Source of the DNA: Plasmodiophora brassicae
Lineage: Eukaryota > Endomyxa > Phytomyxea > Plasmodiophorida > Plasmodiophoridae
Direction: 5' to 3'
Assembly (NCBI GenBank): GCA_039704465.1
Contig: JASFAU010000005.1
Location: 62,001-126,000, forward strand
Length of the DNA: 64,000 nt
Positions 1 through 11,124 of this stretch are shown here, piece after piece. The notes beneath the pieces were generated by a model. That model was not told the origin of the DNA and did not search any database. It saw nothing but the letters and a program-made list of their open reading frames with translations. Position 1 is the first letter of the stretch. Each line of letters opens with the position of its first letter. The position numbers and the translations under genes were made by a program.

Positions 1-194
1 GCCCCAGGCGCGACGACCTGCCGCCCGACCCTGTAACTTATTCGACGAACCCTGCATAGCCCCATGCCACTGATTAGATCGCGACCCGTGTCCTAGTTCC
101 AGTGCACCCGCGCGTACCATGTTTATAAGATACACTGGTGGGATTGCCTGCCACCCTGTGGGTACACACTGTCCCCGCACCTGTGGGTCGCTCT

Positions 195-3100
195 AACGCC
201 GCTGCTCTCCCGGTCGGTCGTCTGCCAGAAGGGCCCGGACCTGATCCGGGCCCAGGCCGGACAGCGCCTGGAACCGCGCCAGGTACGCTGCGTTGCCGTG
301 GACGACGACGTTGTGCTGCAGAGCCCTGTACCACCAGATGGCGTATGAGCAGACCCGACCATCGATCGCGTCGTCGCGCGGTGCTACTCTTTCCAGAACG
401 CGAACGACTCGTCGCTGCGGTCGCTGTCGTAGCCGAACGCGCGCGCGACAACCACGGCCTCGTCAAAGTCGGCGTGCTGCGCGATAAACGACCCGGACGA
501 TTCGTCGTCGAGGGACAGGACGGCGGGTAGGCGACTCCCCAGCGATATCAGCGGTATCTGGCGCCAGCAGGTGAGCCGCAGGGCCGGGACGCAGGTGTGC
601 GGCGCCTACCAGGTTCACGCAGGCCCGCTTCCCTGGGCCATGGTCGCCGGCGTCGAAACTCTGGTACGCTTCGCGGATCGCTTCGATGCAGAAGTGGACC
701 TGCGCCGTATCGCCAGGCGCGAGCGTTCGCATCCGGCGCCGCGCCTGCTAGAGGTCAGCAGCAGCAGCAGCAGCAGCTCCTTTGGAAACGGTTCGCACGA
801 TGTTACCTGGTAAAGGAAGATCTGGCCAACGGCGCTGTGCCGTTTGAACCGCCTGCTGATGTCGATGACGGCATGGAGCGAGCGCGACGCGGTCCACGAC
901 ACGAGGAAGGCGTCCAGAGCGGCGTCGACCGGCGGGCACAGCTGCAGGACGTGCTCGATCAGCGAGTACCGATGGGCCGACAGCGCCGATGACAGCAGGT
1001 GCTCGATCGGCGAGCGGTCCACCACCAGCAGTAGCACCTGTGTCGGGGGTGGGGCGCTCACGTCACTGACAGGCCGGCTGGATGGGATCCCGTTCGACCT
1101 GTGCGATCCTGTCCGCGGCCGTGTTGCCCGCCTCGACCAGCTGGCCGATCAGCGCGTTCGTTCGCTGAAGGACGTCGCGCAGGAACGACAGGGTGGGCGT
1201 CTCGATGGCGGCCGCGAAGGCTAGCCCGAGCCAGAGCGGGAGGCTGTCGGACGACGACAGCTGCCGCGATAGGACCGGGAACAGGGACCGGCCGGGCGCG
1301 ATCGACCTGATCAACCGGATGTACGCCAGCGATTCGTCCAGGGACGACGACAACGCCGACTCGTAGACGTCGTGAGCGCCCTGCAGCAATGCAAGCACCA
1401 AGGCGTCGGCGTCGGCGTCGCTGTTGCCGAGCAACGTGACGCAGCGATGGGCCAGGTCCTGCAGCCGGGCGGGCAGCAGGCCCGGGTGTCGCACGCGGCG
1501 CATGATGCAATGCAGGATGGACGGCGCCGTCATCGTCGACGCTGGCACGCCGAGTTCCACCTGGACGTCGTGCAGGACGTGCAGGCGCTGGCAGACCGGC
1601 CCCTGTGTGCAGGCGATCAGTGGACCAGTATAGCCCACTCGATGGAGTGACAGACCGCGAACCATGCCAGGCGCGGCAAGGTGCCGAGCAAGCGCGACGC
1701 GTACGCGTCATCGTCGACGGACGCCTGCTTGGCCAGCGCGGGGTCCTGTTCTAAAGCGGCGGCGCGAACGGCAGGCGGGAGGACGCGCGTCTGGCAGGCG
1801 CGGACCAGGTCCAGGTCCCAGCTGGCGTATCCTCGGGGTTGCAGGCGCGCGTACATCTGCTCGAGGCGCATCGCCTGCTGGATATTCCCCAGCGAGCGCC
1901 CGATCACGACATCCGCCAGCAGCCTGGGCGACCCGCTGCCGACGGGTTCGAACATCCAGGGACGCGGTGCCGACCCCGTCCCTGACGACAGGAGCGACAC
2001 CTCGGTGTCGGTCAGATGCCCGACCAGCAGGTCCCGGTCGGCGTCATCCCCCAGGGGGAGAACGAGACGCGCCCAGAACATTGACGCCAGGCGGGGGTCG
2101 CCCCTCGATATCCGCCCCAGGCACATGGTCCAGTGACGGCGTCGCTCCGTTTCGAACTCCCAGATCGCGTGCCGCCTCAGGCCTGCCGTCATCTCCAGCA
2201 GGTCGCCCACCACCACCTCCGTCGACGTTGCCACTGGGGTCGTACTGCCCCCCACCGGTACCGTCTGCCGTTCCGGAGGCGCCACTGGTTCCACCCGGGA
2301 CGCCCAGTTCTGGTCGTTATGGAACAGCGCCAGAGCGAGCGCGCGCCGATCGCTGGACGACGAGTGCTGCTGCTGCTGCTGCTGAAGGCGGGCGTAGAGG
2401 CGGGCGGCCAGCTGGCAATGCCATCCGGCGGCGATCCGGTCCCGCGTCGCGCGAAACGCCGCGACTGCATCGCGCACTGGCACCTGATCCGACCAGGCCA
2501 GCAGCGTGGGCCCGTCCGGCGCCGTCACCCAGGCCGCGCACAGCGCCTCCCGGATCGGCAGCCCATGCAACAACCGGTAGTGGACGCCCACGACCTGGAC
2601 GTACGTTGCACAGGTTAGCCCCACAGGCGACTCCGGCAAGGATCCCCGTCGACGTACCCAAGGCGGATGCGGCCTGGGGCTGTACGGGGACGCCGCCTGC
2701 GTGACGACAACGCTCATGCGGCGCCCAGGAACGGCGACAGCGCGTCGCTCCTGGCGATCGGCGCCGTGCAGCGCATCGGCGAACAGTCGTTCGTCGTCGA
2801 CGTCGAGCGGGAACCGGTCCAGTTCGGTAGCGACGTGGGACGGGTTCGCGAACAACCGCACGACGTGCCGTAAATCGGCGCCTGCGCCTCGCAGCCCGTC
2901 CCGATGCAGGCGCCGCCCGTTGTAGATCCGCTGCGCTGCGACAATGTGCACGTCCAGCGGCGCCGGATCGCTGCCCGACAACTGCAGCAGCAGGCGACAG
3001 CTTCGCAGGACGAACGGGTCGCACAGGTTGGCGACGGCCAGGTCGACGACGCCCTGCGGCGTGACGGGACGAAGCGCCGCGGCTCGAAACGGGGCACAAC

Positions 3101-6100
3101 GTTGCAGGTGGTACTCGACGTCCAGGTGCGATGCGCCTGGATCCACGGGGCTGACGTCGGACAAGCGGAACGCGTCGACGTCGGCGACGTTGCCGAGGTG
3201 CACGGGGCGAACGCCGGTCAGAACGTCCCAGGGACGGACTGGTCGCAAGGTCAGGTCCAGGGCGGCGTCCAGCGTCCGGCCGCCCGTCCGCAACGGATCG
3301 CCCTCGTCATCGGCGATCTGGAACGTGACCTTGTAATCCCGTTGCAGGTCGGGGGCGACAGCCAGCTCGTCCAGGACATACCTCACGAACTGGAGCGAAC
3401 TCGCCGACAGGCACAGGGGCGACGTCCTGTCCAGCAGCGCGCCGCATTGGCACAGAGTTCGCAATCGGGCACCTGCGTCCCGGTCGAGGAGGATCCCGCG
3501 TCGAGCACAAGCGTCCAGTACGAGCGCGCGGAACGCCGACGACTGAATCGCGTTCCCGTCGTGGTACTGGCGAAGCAGAGCAATGGAAGCGTTCGTGTCC
3601 CCGTTGTCGCTGTGCACGTTGCCATCGGGATCGAGCCAGGCACCCGACAGGTCGATCTCGTTGATCAGATGGCGGATTCGCGATGCACAGCAGGTCTCGA
3701 CGGCGTAGGCCAGGCGGTGACAATGCGCGACGTCGCCGCTGGGTTCAATATTGCTGCCGGCGTCGAGGAGGACGAGCGCGCGGGTCTGCTGGGACCACCG
3801 ATCGACTTGCGCCAACGACGCGCATAGGTATGGGCTGTCGCTGGGATGCAACCCGGATGGCGGCACGTCGACGAGGTCCACCTCGGGCGCATCGTCCACC
3901 ACGTTCTGCCATCCGAAACGACCGGGGTCGCCATTGTCGTAGTCGGCGGTGGGCAGCAAATCGGTGACATCGCCCGTGCGTAACGGTAACCACCAGGGGC
4001 CCCCGTCCTCGTCGTCAGATTCGGTACCGTCGCTGGCATCGGAATCGCTCCCGCATTCGACGTTCGCCGCCGTTCCAGAGTTCTGCAGAATGCTTGCAGG
4101 TTAGTGGACGTCGGCGTCGACATCCACAATGATGGTCGTGCGTCACCTGGGCAGTGAGACGGTGGGTCCAGCGACACGTCTGAACGACAGCGTAGCTCAT
4201 AGATGGGTACGCCTGCTCCAGTTTGCCCATGTATTCGAGCAGGTCGACCTACGACAGTCAATGAATCGCGTTGCCGGCCGGCCCGAGCGTCTACCTCGTC
4301 CTGCAAGATCGTGGATCGTTGCGATTTCAGAAAGGCGAGCAGGCGCCGGCGCAGAGACGACGACGAGGTGCGGTAGGCGACGTCGACGATAAACGGTATC
4401 GGGGCGATGCCCATCCGGTTCAGCAGCCGCACGACAACGCCAGCGAACGCCATCCGGTCGTTGCTGAGCATCCGGTAGGCGTGGAGCCGGGCCGCGCCCT
4501 GCAGGTTCAGCATGCACTTCCTGCAACACGATCACGTTAGAGCGCCAGTGCAACTGGCTGGACCATACAGCACGACCTGATCGAATCGCCGGAACGTCGG
4601 TGAAGCGCAAGAAGCGATTCCGAGAGGGCGCCGGTTCGGGTGACGGCCAACAGGAGGGCGTCCATGGACACATCCGTGTGGTGGGACGGCCTGGAACGAA
4701 CGGAACGAGCGCGAGTCGCAAGCGGTTCCGACGTCGGAGTCGGGTCGCTGGCGACCGATCGACGGATGGCGACGTTACGCGATTGGAATTGTCGCAGGAG
4801 CTCCAGGTTGCCGGACAGCTTCAGGATCATGGCTTCGTTGGAATCATCTGTGTGCTCCACACGCCGGGTCAGCGGTCGCTCAACGGTTCGATCGCCAGGC
4901 TCCGACCATGCGCTAGAGACGCCGATAGGCTGTGTCGGCTTTGCGGGCGCGAATAATGCAAGAACACCGCCCTGGTGACTATAGACACACATGCTGTTCA
5001 GCGAGTGTCGATCAATCGCTAACGTGGCCCAGTTACTGGAATGTGCTGCCGTCCGATGGACATCGTGGAGTTCGAGTTCGGCGCTGTAGTCGCGAATCAG
5101 GTGTGAGGAGAAGTCGACGGCGGTGCTGAGCAGGGCGTTGAAGTAACGGTCGCTGAACGTCGTCCACTCCGTGAAGATGTGGTGGAGCAGGTGCTGGCAG
5201 CCGGCCAGGTGCTGGCCCTTCTCCAGATCTGCCCATATTCGGCAATCAGGGCGCGGTAACGCCGGCCCATAACGAGGGACCGACCCAGCAGGCTTTGCGC
5301 AATCAGGAGGTGATCGCGTCTCTTGATGCCGAGCAGGAGCACCTGCATGACGGTTGGCGAATGACTCTGCAGGTTCAGGCACGACACGTGTTTCAGGGTT
5401 TGCAGGCGGTGCCCGGCGACGACCAACGACAGGAGCGCCGGGTGTACCCCATCGGACAGGACGGCATGCGCCTGGCCGTCGATCAGGACAACGGGCATCT
5501 GCGACATCGACGACAGGTGACAGAATGATATCACGCTCCGGCTGCTTGCTAACGTTGTCAGGAGCGCGTCGGCAGACCCGACCCGGCACAAGTGGTACAG
5601 GTCTGCCCCACAACGGGCGTTAGAGTTGGATGGCACTGGCTGAGGATTCGAACGCATACCTGTCTCACGGGAGTGGACGACGGCGAAATCGTCCGATACG
5701 TCGGTGGTACCCCCAACCCAGACCTGGACGAAGACGCCGTCTTGGGGCGCTCGCGTTCTTCTATATTGGACGACGTTCCGATCATCGCGCCACCGCCGGG
5801 GACGCCCGAAGTTTACGATCAGCGCGGCCGTGCCTCCATCGGCAAGAACAGCGACCCGATTCGCGTTGTTGTTCAACACGCCCGCCGTGAACGCGTCCGA
5901 GGGAATGCGATGCTCAGCAATATCGCACAGGGTCTGGGTTCGAAGATCCAGAACGCGAACAGAATTTTGAAGGGACAGCCCGATGGCGCGCGACCGCGAA
6001 CAAGCTAAGACACGCCCGTCGAAGACGATGTCGCGCTGGACGTGCTCCAAGCGGATGGTGTCACTGGGTCGATCGAGGCAGGGCCTGACGAGATGCAGTT

Positions 6101-6847
6101 TTCGCCCAATGCCGACGACAAGTTCGCAGAGGCCAACTCTGAACATGACGACCGGGTCGCCGTCGTGCAGAAGCAGAGCAACGGCTCTTGAGGAAGACGG
6201 CGCCCAGCACCGCAGCGTCCTGGTCCTCGCATGATAGTACACGAGAATGTCAATGCCTGGATCCAGGAGCTGGCACCAGGCGAACCTGTCGGCGAGTGGT
6301 CACACGATAACGAACCGATGGATGATGCGGATACGGACGCGACAACGTGGGAATCGATACAGGAAGAAACAGGGCCGTCGTACAGCATGAGGTCGTTGTT
6401 GCGATCTATCAGGGCGCATCGAGTGCCGCTCGACGCTGACACCGCCCCACTCTCACGACAGACGCGTACCCGACCGAGCATCGTCGCATGGGTATTTGCC
6501 ATTGTTGCCCCGCGACGACCCAGTTGTCGTCGTGCATACTGGGCCTAGGACTTGCAACGGGCGCCGCACCGGTTCACCATGAGCTTCCAGTCCTAGCACG
6601 CGCTCGTCGTCCAGTGCGATTCCAGGCGCAGCCGCTTCCAAGTACGGCCCACGATCCCTGCTGGGTCTGAAACGAGGTCAGCGTGACGAATACTTGCAGG
6701 CGACTGCGTCTTGTCAAACGAGACGGCTTGCGCCGAGAGCGTCAGGCAAATGACATCTGAGCCTAGCGCCAGGCGTCGTTCGGGTCCGTTCCGATACGTC
6801 AGGTGCTTGATGCCTACCAACGAGTCTTTTGACACAATCCCGCGCAC
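195..6847 (-). CDS. SPG11: spatacsin (SPG11) homologue, multi-exon
   Basis: Large protein of the lysosome/autophagy-lysosome-reformation pathway, known to pair with spastizin and AP-5. The N-terminal part (exons at about 6847-5100) is beta-propeller-like and includes a segment resembling the human 'LLALGENYELLIYE' stretch. It is followed by an alpha-solenoid. Recognisable blocks: WADLEKGQHLAGCQHLLHHI (about 5230), NEAMILKLSGNLELLRQF (about 4840), AGVVVRLLNRMGIAPIPFIV (about 4440) and DVDAFRLSDVSPVDPGASH (about 3170), each aligning in order with human spatacsin. The last block, before the stop at 195-197, matches the Spatacsin_C end (FDEAVVVARAFGYDS, then NAAYLARFQAL). The largest exon is about 1617-3959. 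A polyglutamine tract lies near 2370. The start is the first Met of the 6593-6847 frame and is provisional; it sits 8 bp from the next gene's stop. Exon borders between 6.6 and 4.0 kb and below 1.7 kb are not all resolved. Confidence 0.8.
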
Positions 6848-6854
6848 GCGGCTC

Positions 6855-7898
6855 TCATGTTAATACAATTCGGCCGGGTCGTCGTCGGCGAAGTTGCCCG
6901 CCTATCCGGGCAATCTGGTCCCGGTTCAGGGTGTTCGCCAGGCACCTCAACTGCGAATCGTCGATGGGCCCCGACCACGACGACGACAGCTTGGCTCCGA
7001 CATAGCAGTCGCCCAGAGCGCTGTCCCTATAGAATTCCATTCAGACGGTCGACGAATAGCCTGTTGCGGGAGCCAAATCGTACAGCACGATATGAAGTTC
7101 GCTGTGACAAACGGCGGTCGCCGCCCGCATACAGGCGAAATTGACATGAAGCCGGTACACGTTGTAGAGCAGGACGACATTCGGCAGAGGCAGCACCGAC
7201 AATACTGCCGACATTGGCACGCAGAGTAGACACAACCTTCCAGAGGGGAATCAGATGCGATTCATGCCAATTCATCGCCGTGAGACATCAACTGACACTG
7301 CCCATTTGCGATGGTATTCGGCGGATTTCGAAGCCCAGATGCGCAACCCTCGACGAGCCATCCTGGCGTCCATCGTGTTGGGGACAACCACGTCGATTGC
7401 ATCGGTCCGTGAAGGCAGAGCCCGTAGGAAATGCTCCAACGGCGGATGCGACTCTAGTAGCGCCTTGGTATAGAGCTGTGCCCGAACAGTAAGGCGCTGG
7501 CGAACGCCCGTTACGGTTTTGAGATCTTCCGGTCGCGTTTGCCGTGCTCGGTCGAGCATGTCCTGGAATTGCTGGGTGCGTTTGACAATGAACCTGCCGC
7601 CAGTCAGCAAGGAGTGACGGGCACGACACCCGATTGACGTGCACGGTACCGCTGCACGCCGACCGGCAGGCGACTCTCGGCCGGGCGAGGCGCTCGCACC
7701 ACATGCAGGAGTGTGCAATGGCGCGCGAGCGGCAACAGGGCGACGGTGACGGCACCCATCGAAAAACACGCACGCCAACTCCGAATGATTTATTCCGACC
7801 ACGTCGAGCATCAGCCGACGGCCGTGCCCCGAAACCGAACATGTAACACCACGCGCGTCTGTTACCGACCGTCGACCTGCATTGCGGTGTGGGCGCAA
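6855..7898 (-). CDS. mitochondrial K+/H+ exchange-related protein (Mit_KHE1 family)
   Basis: Family PF10173 (yeast Mdm28-pathway related, inner mitochondrial membrane). The exon within 7272-7898 carries the soluble part (RQRLTVRAQLYTKALLESHP, then LEHFLRALPSRTDAIDVVVP, then SAEYHRKWAVSV), the order seen in the family: helical segment, 'FL..LP' turn, 'YP/VP' strand and 'YHRKW' before the membrane pair. After an intron ending near 7240, the exon at 7041-7235 encodes a hydrophobic segment with the family signature PLPNVVLLYNVYRLHVNF. A last exon (6855-7040) gives a C-terminal tail with PIDDSQLRCLANTL. The true Met may be internal, for example at the MLDVVG position, because the first 30-80 residues of the open frame look like leader or non-coding sequence. 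Family assignment rests on motif recall, not on a search. Confidence 0.7.
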
Positions 7899-8107
7899 TC
7901 CCAGCTGCGAGGCTGCGTTCCCAGAGGTCAGTCAGATCTGGACCGGGTGGGGACCAAAAATAGGTTCAAGGACAGGAGTGGCTCGGCAGTCGGCGTCAGT
8001 GGACTGAATTCGTGTGGGACACGATTCGTGGTCCTGAGTGTCTGGAATGGTGGCGGCCGTGTCAGTTGCCCTGGTGATGACGGTGACGAGGTATATACGG
8101 TGCCCGT

Positions 8108-8826
8108 GTGGGGATGTCCGTGACGGGGGCGGCCGAGTACCGGGACGCGAGCGCCCGGGAGCAGTGCGTCCTCGTTGACGAGCAGAACAATGTGGTCGGC
8201 GCGATCGCGCGTGCCGATATGCGACGTGACAATCGTATGCATCGGGCCACGTATATCTTTGTCTTTGACGAGCAGTCAGTACGTCGCGATCTCGCATCGC
8301 CTGATGGTGACGGCCTCCTTGTGTCAGGAGGGCGCGAATCGTCGTGCAACGTCGAACTGATTGGAAGGATTACTGTCCCGGGAAGTAAGCGGTATGCGCT
8401 CCTATGGTTCGCTCCGCCTGACGGTGCGTTATTCACAGGCTGGATGCGTGCTTCGGTGGCGTCGTGGCGTATGGCGAATCGTACGAGGAGAATGCGCGGC
8501 GCGAAATCAAAGAGGAGATCGGTCTTGATGATGTCGCCCTGAAACATCATTTCACCGGCTTGTACACGGACGATACGACCAACGTGTGGGGCGACATCTG
8601 GTCCGCTCAATTCACTGGGTACGTGGCGCCTCCATATGCCAGCCACATCAGGTCGTCGACAAACGTCTTGCCCAGGGACCTCTCCGACCTCCGCTTACAG
8701 CCTGAGGAAGTCGCATCCGTCCAGTGGGTGCCGGTTGCCGACCATGGGACCCAAGCGGTGTCGCCCGATGAGTTCACGCCCGACTCGCTGCACTTCCTGC
8801 GGTTGCTCCTGTCGTCGACGACGTGA
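8108..8826 (+). CDS. Nudix hydrolase, isopentenyl-diphosphate-isomerase-like (YfcD type)
   Basis: Spliced by eye with two phase-matched introns, 8275-8327 (GTCAGT...TCAG) and 8385-8438 (GTAAGC...ACAG). The joined product runs from an N-terminal 'VLVDEQNNVVG' strand through IVVQRRTDWKDYCPGK into the complete Nudix box GGVVAYGESYEENARREIKE-EIGL (GX5EX7REUXEEXGU). Catalytic REIKEE glutamates are present. Length is about 200 residues, normal for this class. The RR....D..PG block before the Nudix box is typical of the IDI-like/YfcD group, which hydrolyse nucleoside or prenyl diphosphates; the substrate cannot be read from sequence. Start is the first in-frame Met (8108); a second Met is two codons later. 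The gene reads toward the HAUS2-like gene. Confidence 0.85.
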
Positions 8827-8961
8827 CCAGCTGGACGCCTCCGGGGAACACTCAATACAACTGTCAGCAATCACGTGACGCCGGCTGCCCTGCACTGTGC
8901 TGGAGGATGCGGTCGGTCCCCCAGTGCAGGGTGCGACGGGTGCGGCGGCCGCATGATCAAA

Positions 8962-9643
8962 ATGGCGTTGCCGCCGGGTGCGGCGGGTGCTGCCAACCCC
9001 TGGTGCCCTGGACCTGGGGCCGGCGCACATCCCATCCAGGCCCTGCTCGACGAGTATCGCCTGGAGGCGCCACCGGGCGACGACGCGCCCGCTTGCGTGC
9101 GCGTCGGCGAGCGCGTCCTCGAGTCCGTTCGCCTATCCGCCCGGCACCATCAGGTGCGTCCGCCGTCGCCTCGTCCGCACCAGCGTCGTGATGCCTCCTG
9201 TTTTCCTCTAGCTGACGGTCGAGGCCGAGCGACGCCGGCAGTACGCGTCGCTGTCGGAGACGATCGACGAGAAGGTGATTTCGTCGCGCGCCGATGCGAT
9301 CGTGGACCTGGCCAACTACTGCCGGCATCTGCTGGCACACAGACAAGCGTTGCGGGCCTGCCTGGGGCGCGTGGTGACTGGCGACGCCATCTGCCTCGAG
9401 CATAAGTACCACGATGCCATGCGGGCGTTCCTCATGTCTGTTGCCCGGTTCAGCGTTGCTGACCTTGGCGCGGCCCTGTCGTGGGCCATCGAACCCAACG
9501 ACCCCGCCCTGGACAAGGTCGACGAAGCGCTCGGCCGGATTCGCGAGGCGGCCAGCTCCTGCGACCGCCTGTTCGACGCCCTGTCTCGCGTCCGCTCGGC
9601 GCTGATCGAGTACGCGGCGCTGACCACCGGGAGGATTGCCTAA
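8962..9643 (+). CDS. HAUS2: HAUS2/AUG2-like augmin complex subunit
   Basis: Augmin recruits gamma-tubulin to spindle microtubules. One intron (9154-9211, GTGCGT...CTCTAG) joins ...LESVRLSARHHQ to LTVEAERRRQYASLSETIDE. The rest is helical with the layout of HAUS2: a coiled coil, then a 'YH..M...L' block (LEHKYHDAMRAFLMSVARF), then a final helix with the spacing of the plant AUG2 sequence as I remember it (IREAASSCDRLFDALSRVRS). The N-terminus LPPGAAGAANPWCPGP also resembles the HAUS2 start (ANPWDPA). I placed the start at the Met of MALPPG; Mets at 8875 and 8953 are alternatives. The product is about 207 residues, close to animal HAUS2. The family is divergent, so a profile search is needed to settle it. 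Confidence 0.6.
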
Positions 9644-9673
9644 ATGATATATTGATCCACCTGGCGGTGTCTA

Positions 9674-10470
9674 TCATACATGCTGCCTGGCAACGGCGAC
9701 CTGCACGACCGTGTTCTCGCGTATCACCGTGCCGATCATGGCGTTCGGCTGCAGGACCTTCCCGCCCTGGATGACTCGGATGCTGGCTGGGTTGCATCCG
9801 ATCTCCGTCGCGATCCCTCTTCTGACATCGTCGATCGTGTCGGAACCCGGCCACCTCATGACCTTGTCGGCGATCCCCGTGGAGAATCGAACGCGGAATG
9901 TGACATCCGACGCGGGCTCGTCTGCCGCGTTCGTCGCCTCAGGTGGCGCGGCAGGGCTGGGCGCGTTGAGCACGTTCACGGGCGTCGTCACGACGTAGTC
10001 AGGGAGATCGTACCTACTGACGTTGGGTACGGCAAACGGTGCACGAAGGGAGGCAGCAGCGCACCGATAGCCTCGTTCGTCGAAACAGAACGTCGATCGC
10101 TTGTCGGCGCGGAATGGGCTCAACCCAGCGGCCTCGCAGATCACGTTGGCGATCTCGACAGTGTCTGCCTCAATCGCCGTCCGGATGGCCTATAACGGTG
10201 AGTGTCGGACGACGTCATTGTCGGCGCCTGTGCGCACCTGCCACATCTCGGGAGCGCCTGACGTCCTCGTGTCCCAAAACTCGAGCCGCTTCTTCGTCAG
10301 CTCCTCCATCGTCATGGCCGGCATCGACGATTCCCATTCGTCGTTCATCCACATAGCGGGTCCTGGTTGATCTGGTACTTAGAACCGCCCGGTGTCGCCG
10401 TCAGATTCGCAATACCGTCGGCGTTGACGCCACGTTGCCGTGCTGCCCGGCTGGAGCAGCAGGAACCCAT
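9674..10470 (-). CDS. UBTD1/2-type ubiquitin-like domain protein (DC-UbP family)
   Basis: Three introns read with matching phase: 10363-10415, 10190-10237 and 10017-10064 (48 nt, in frame, which hides it inside an open frame). The spliced protein begins MGSCCSSRAARQRG, a consensus for N-myristoylation plus Cys palmitoylation and matching the MGGC-type start of UBTD proteins. Next comes the UBTD N-terminal domain signature (MTMEELTKKRLEFWDTRTSG, then AIRTAIEADTVEIANVICEA) and the 'ERGYRRYDLP' block. The C-terminus is a ubiquitin-like fold, residues roughly TFRVRFSTGIADKVMRWPG to ENTVVQVAV. In animals UBTD proteins contact E2/E3 enzymes and MDM2 or YAP regulation; the role here is inferred. The start was chosen for the MGSCC motif. 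Confidence 0.85.
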
Positions 10471-11019
10471 GGCGATTGCGTCGGATCCCGGATCCGCGAC
10501 GTACCGGCCCGAGATCCGTCCCCGAGGATCGCAATTTCGTCCGACGCCACCTGGCGGGTGCTGCGACTCCGGCTTGCTGCCTGTCCAGACTGAACGCGCC
10601 TGCCAGTAGGCACCGGTCACACGACGGACGGCAAACGCGCGCGCGTCCCCGACCTCGGAAACAATTGCGCACTCGGCGGCTGCTCCGAAACGAGTCGGCC
10701 GACGAATTTCATGGGACGCCCGTTTTGGACGCCGTGCCGCACTGGTCGTTCACCAGAGAGGGTCGCACCCGTGTTGGATGACGATTCTAAAGATAGGCCG
10801 TCTGCCATGAGGACCGACGCCCTAATGTTTCTGCACCAAATCCGAAGGGCACCCATGAGAGCCTGAGTCAGGGTCTGCTGGTCGAACTTGGAGAGGACCT
10901 TGAGTGCAACGTCTTGGGAAGACATTGCACTCAAGGTCCCCTCCAAGTTCCCGTTCGGGAGGTCGTCACGCCAATCGTACTAGCTCTGTGCATTGTGTGA
11001 CCAAGTCGTGCTACCCTGA
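10471..11019. other. intergenic region between divergent UBTD and Mpv17 genes
   Basis: No confident gene. A minus-strand open frame (10617-10946) starts MEGTLSAMSSQDVALKVLSK but has an arginine-rich, low-information tail and I do not call it. The stretch contains the strong hairpin listed separately, which overlaps the start of that frame. It probably holds the promoters of both flanking genes. Confidence 0.4.
10884..10950. repeat. near-perfect inverted repeat, 26-bp arms, 15-nt loop
   Basis: The left arm (10884-10909, beginning GAACTTGGAG and ending AGTGCAA) and right arm (10925-10950, beginning TTGCACTCAA) are reverse complements except for one A/G difference. The loop is 10910-10924. Both strands can encode ALKV(L/P)SKF across an arm, so the palindrome may have arisen by an inverted duplication of a short coding stretch. 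It lies in a divergent intergenic region. Confidence 0.9.
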
Positions 11020-11124
11020 GTGACGACACTCTCACAACATGGTGGTCGAGTCGTCGACGGGCGCGTTAGCGCAAAAACGAATACGTCCCGTCGCGCTCGG
11101 CAACGTCGACAGCGACGACGCCGA

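Noticed and set aside
757..780. CAG repeat near the 3' end of the spatacsin gene as a possible polyglutamine tract
   Set aside because: On the coding strand it would read Leu or fall in intron-like sequence; the polyGln of this protein is the separate tract near 2370.
1664..2704. 346-codon plus-strand frame, Arg/Pro-rich
   Set aside because: Antisense to the largest spatacsin exon, with no protein-like pattern.
5640..5665. tRNA B-box-like GGATTCGAAC sequence
   Set aside because: No paired T stem, acceptor stem or A box; the segment lies in a spatacsin exon.
10617..10946. 109-codon minus-strand frame upstream of UBTD
   Set aside because: Overlaps the hairpin and has an arginine-rich tail without homology; likely leader or spacer sequence.
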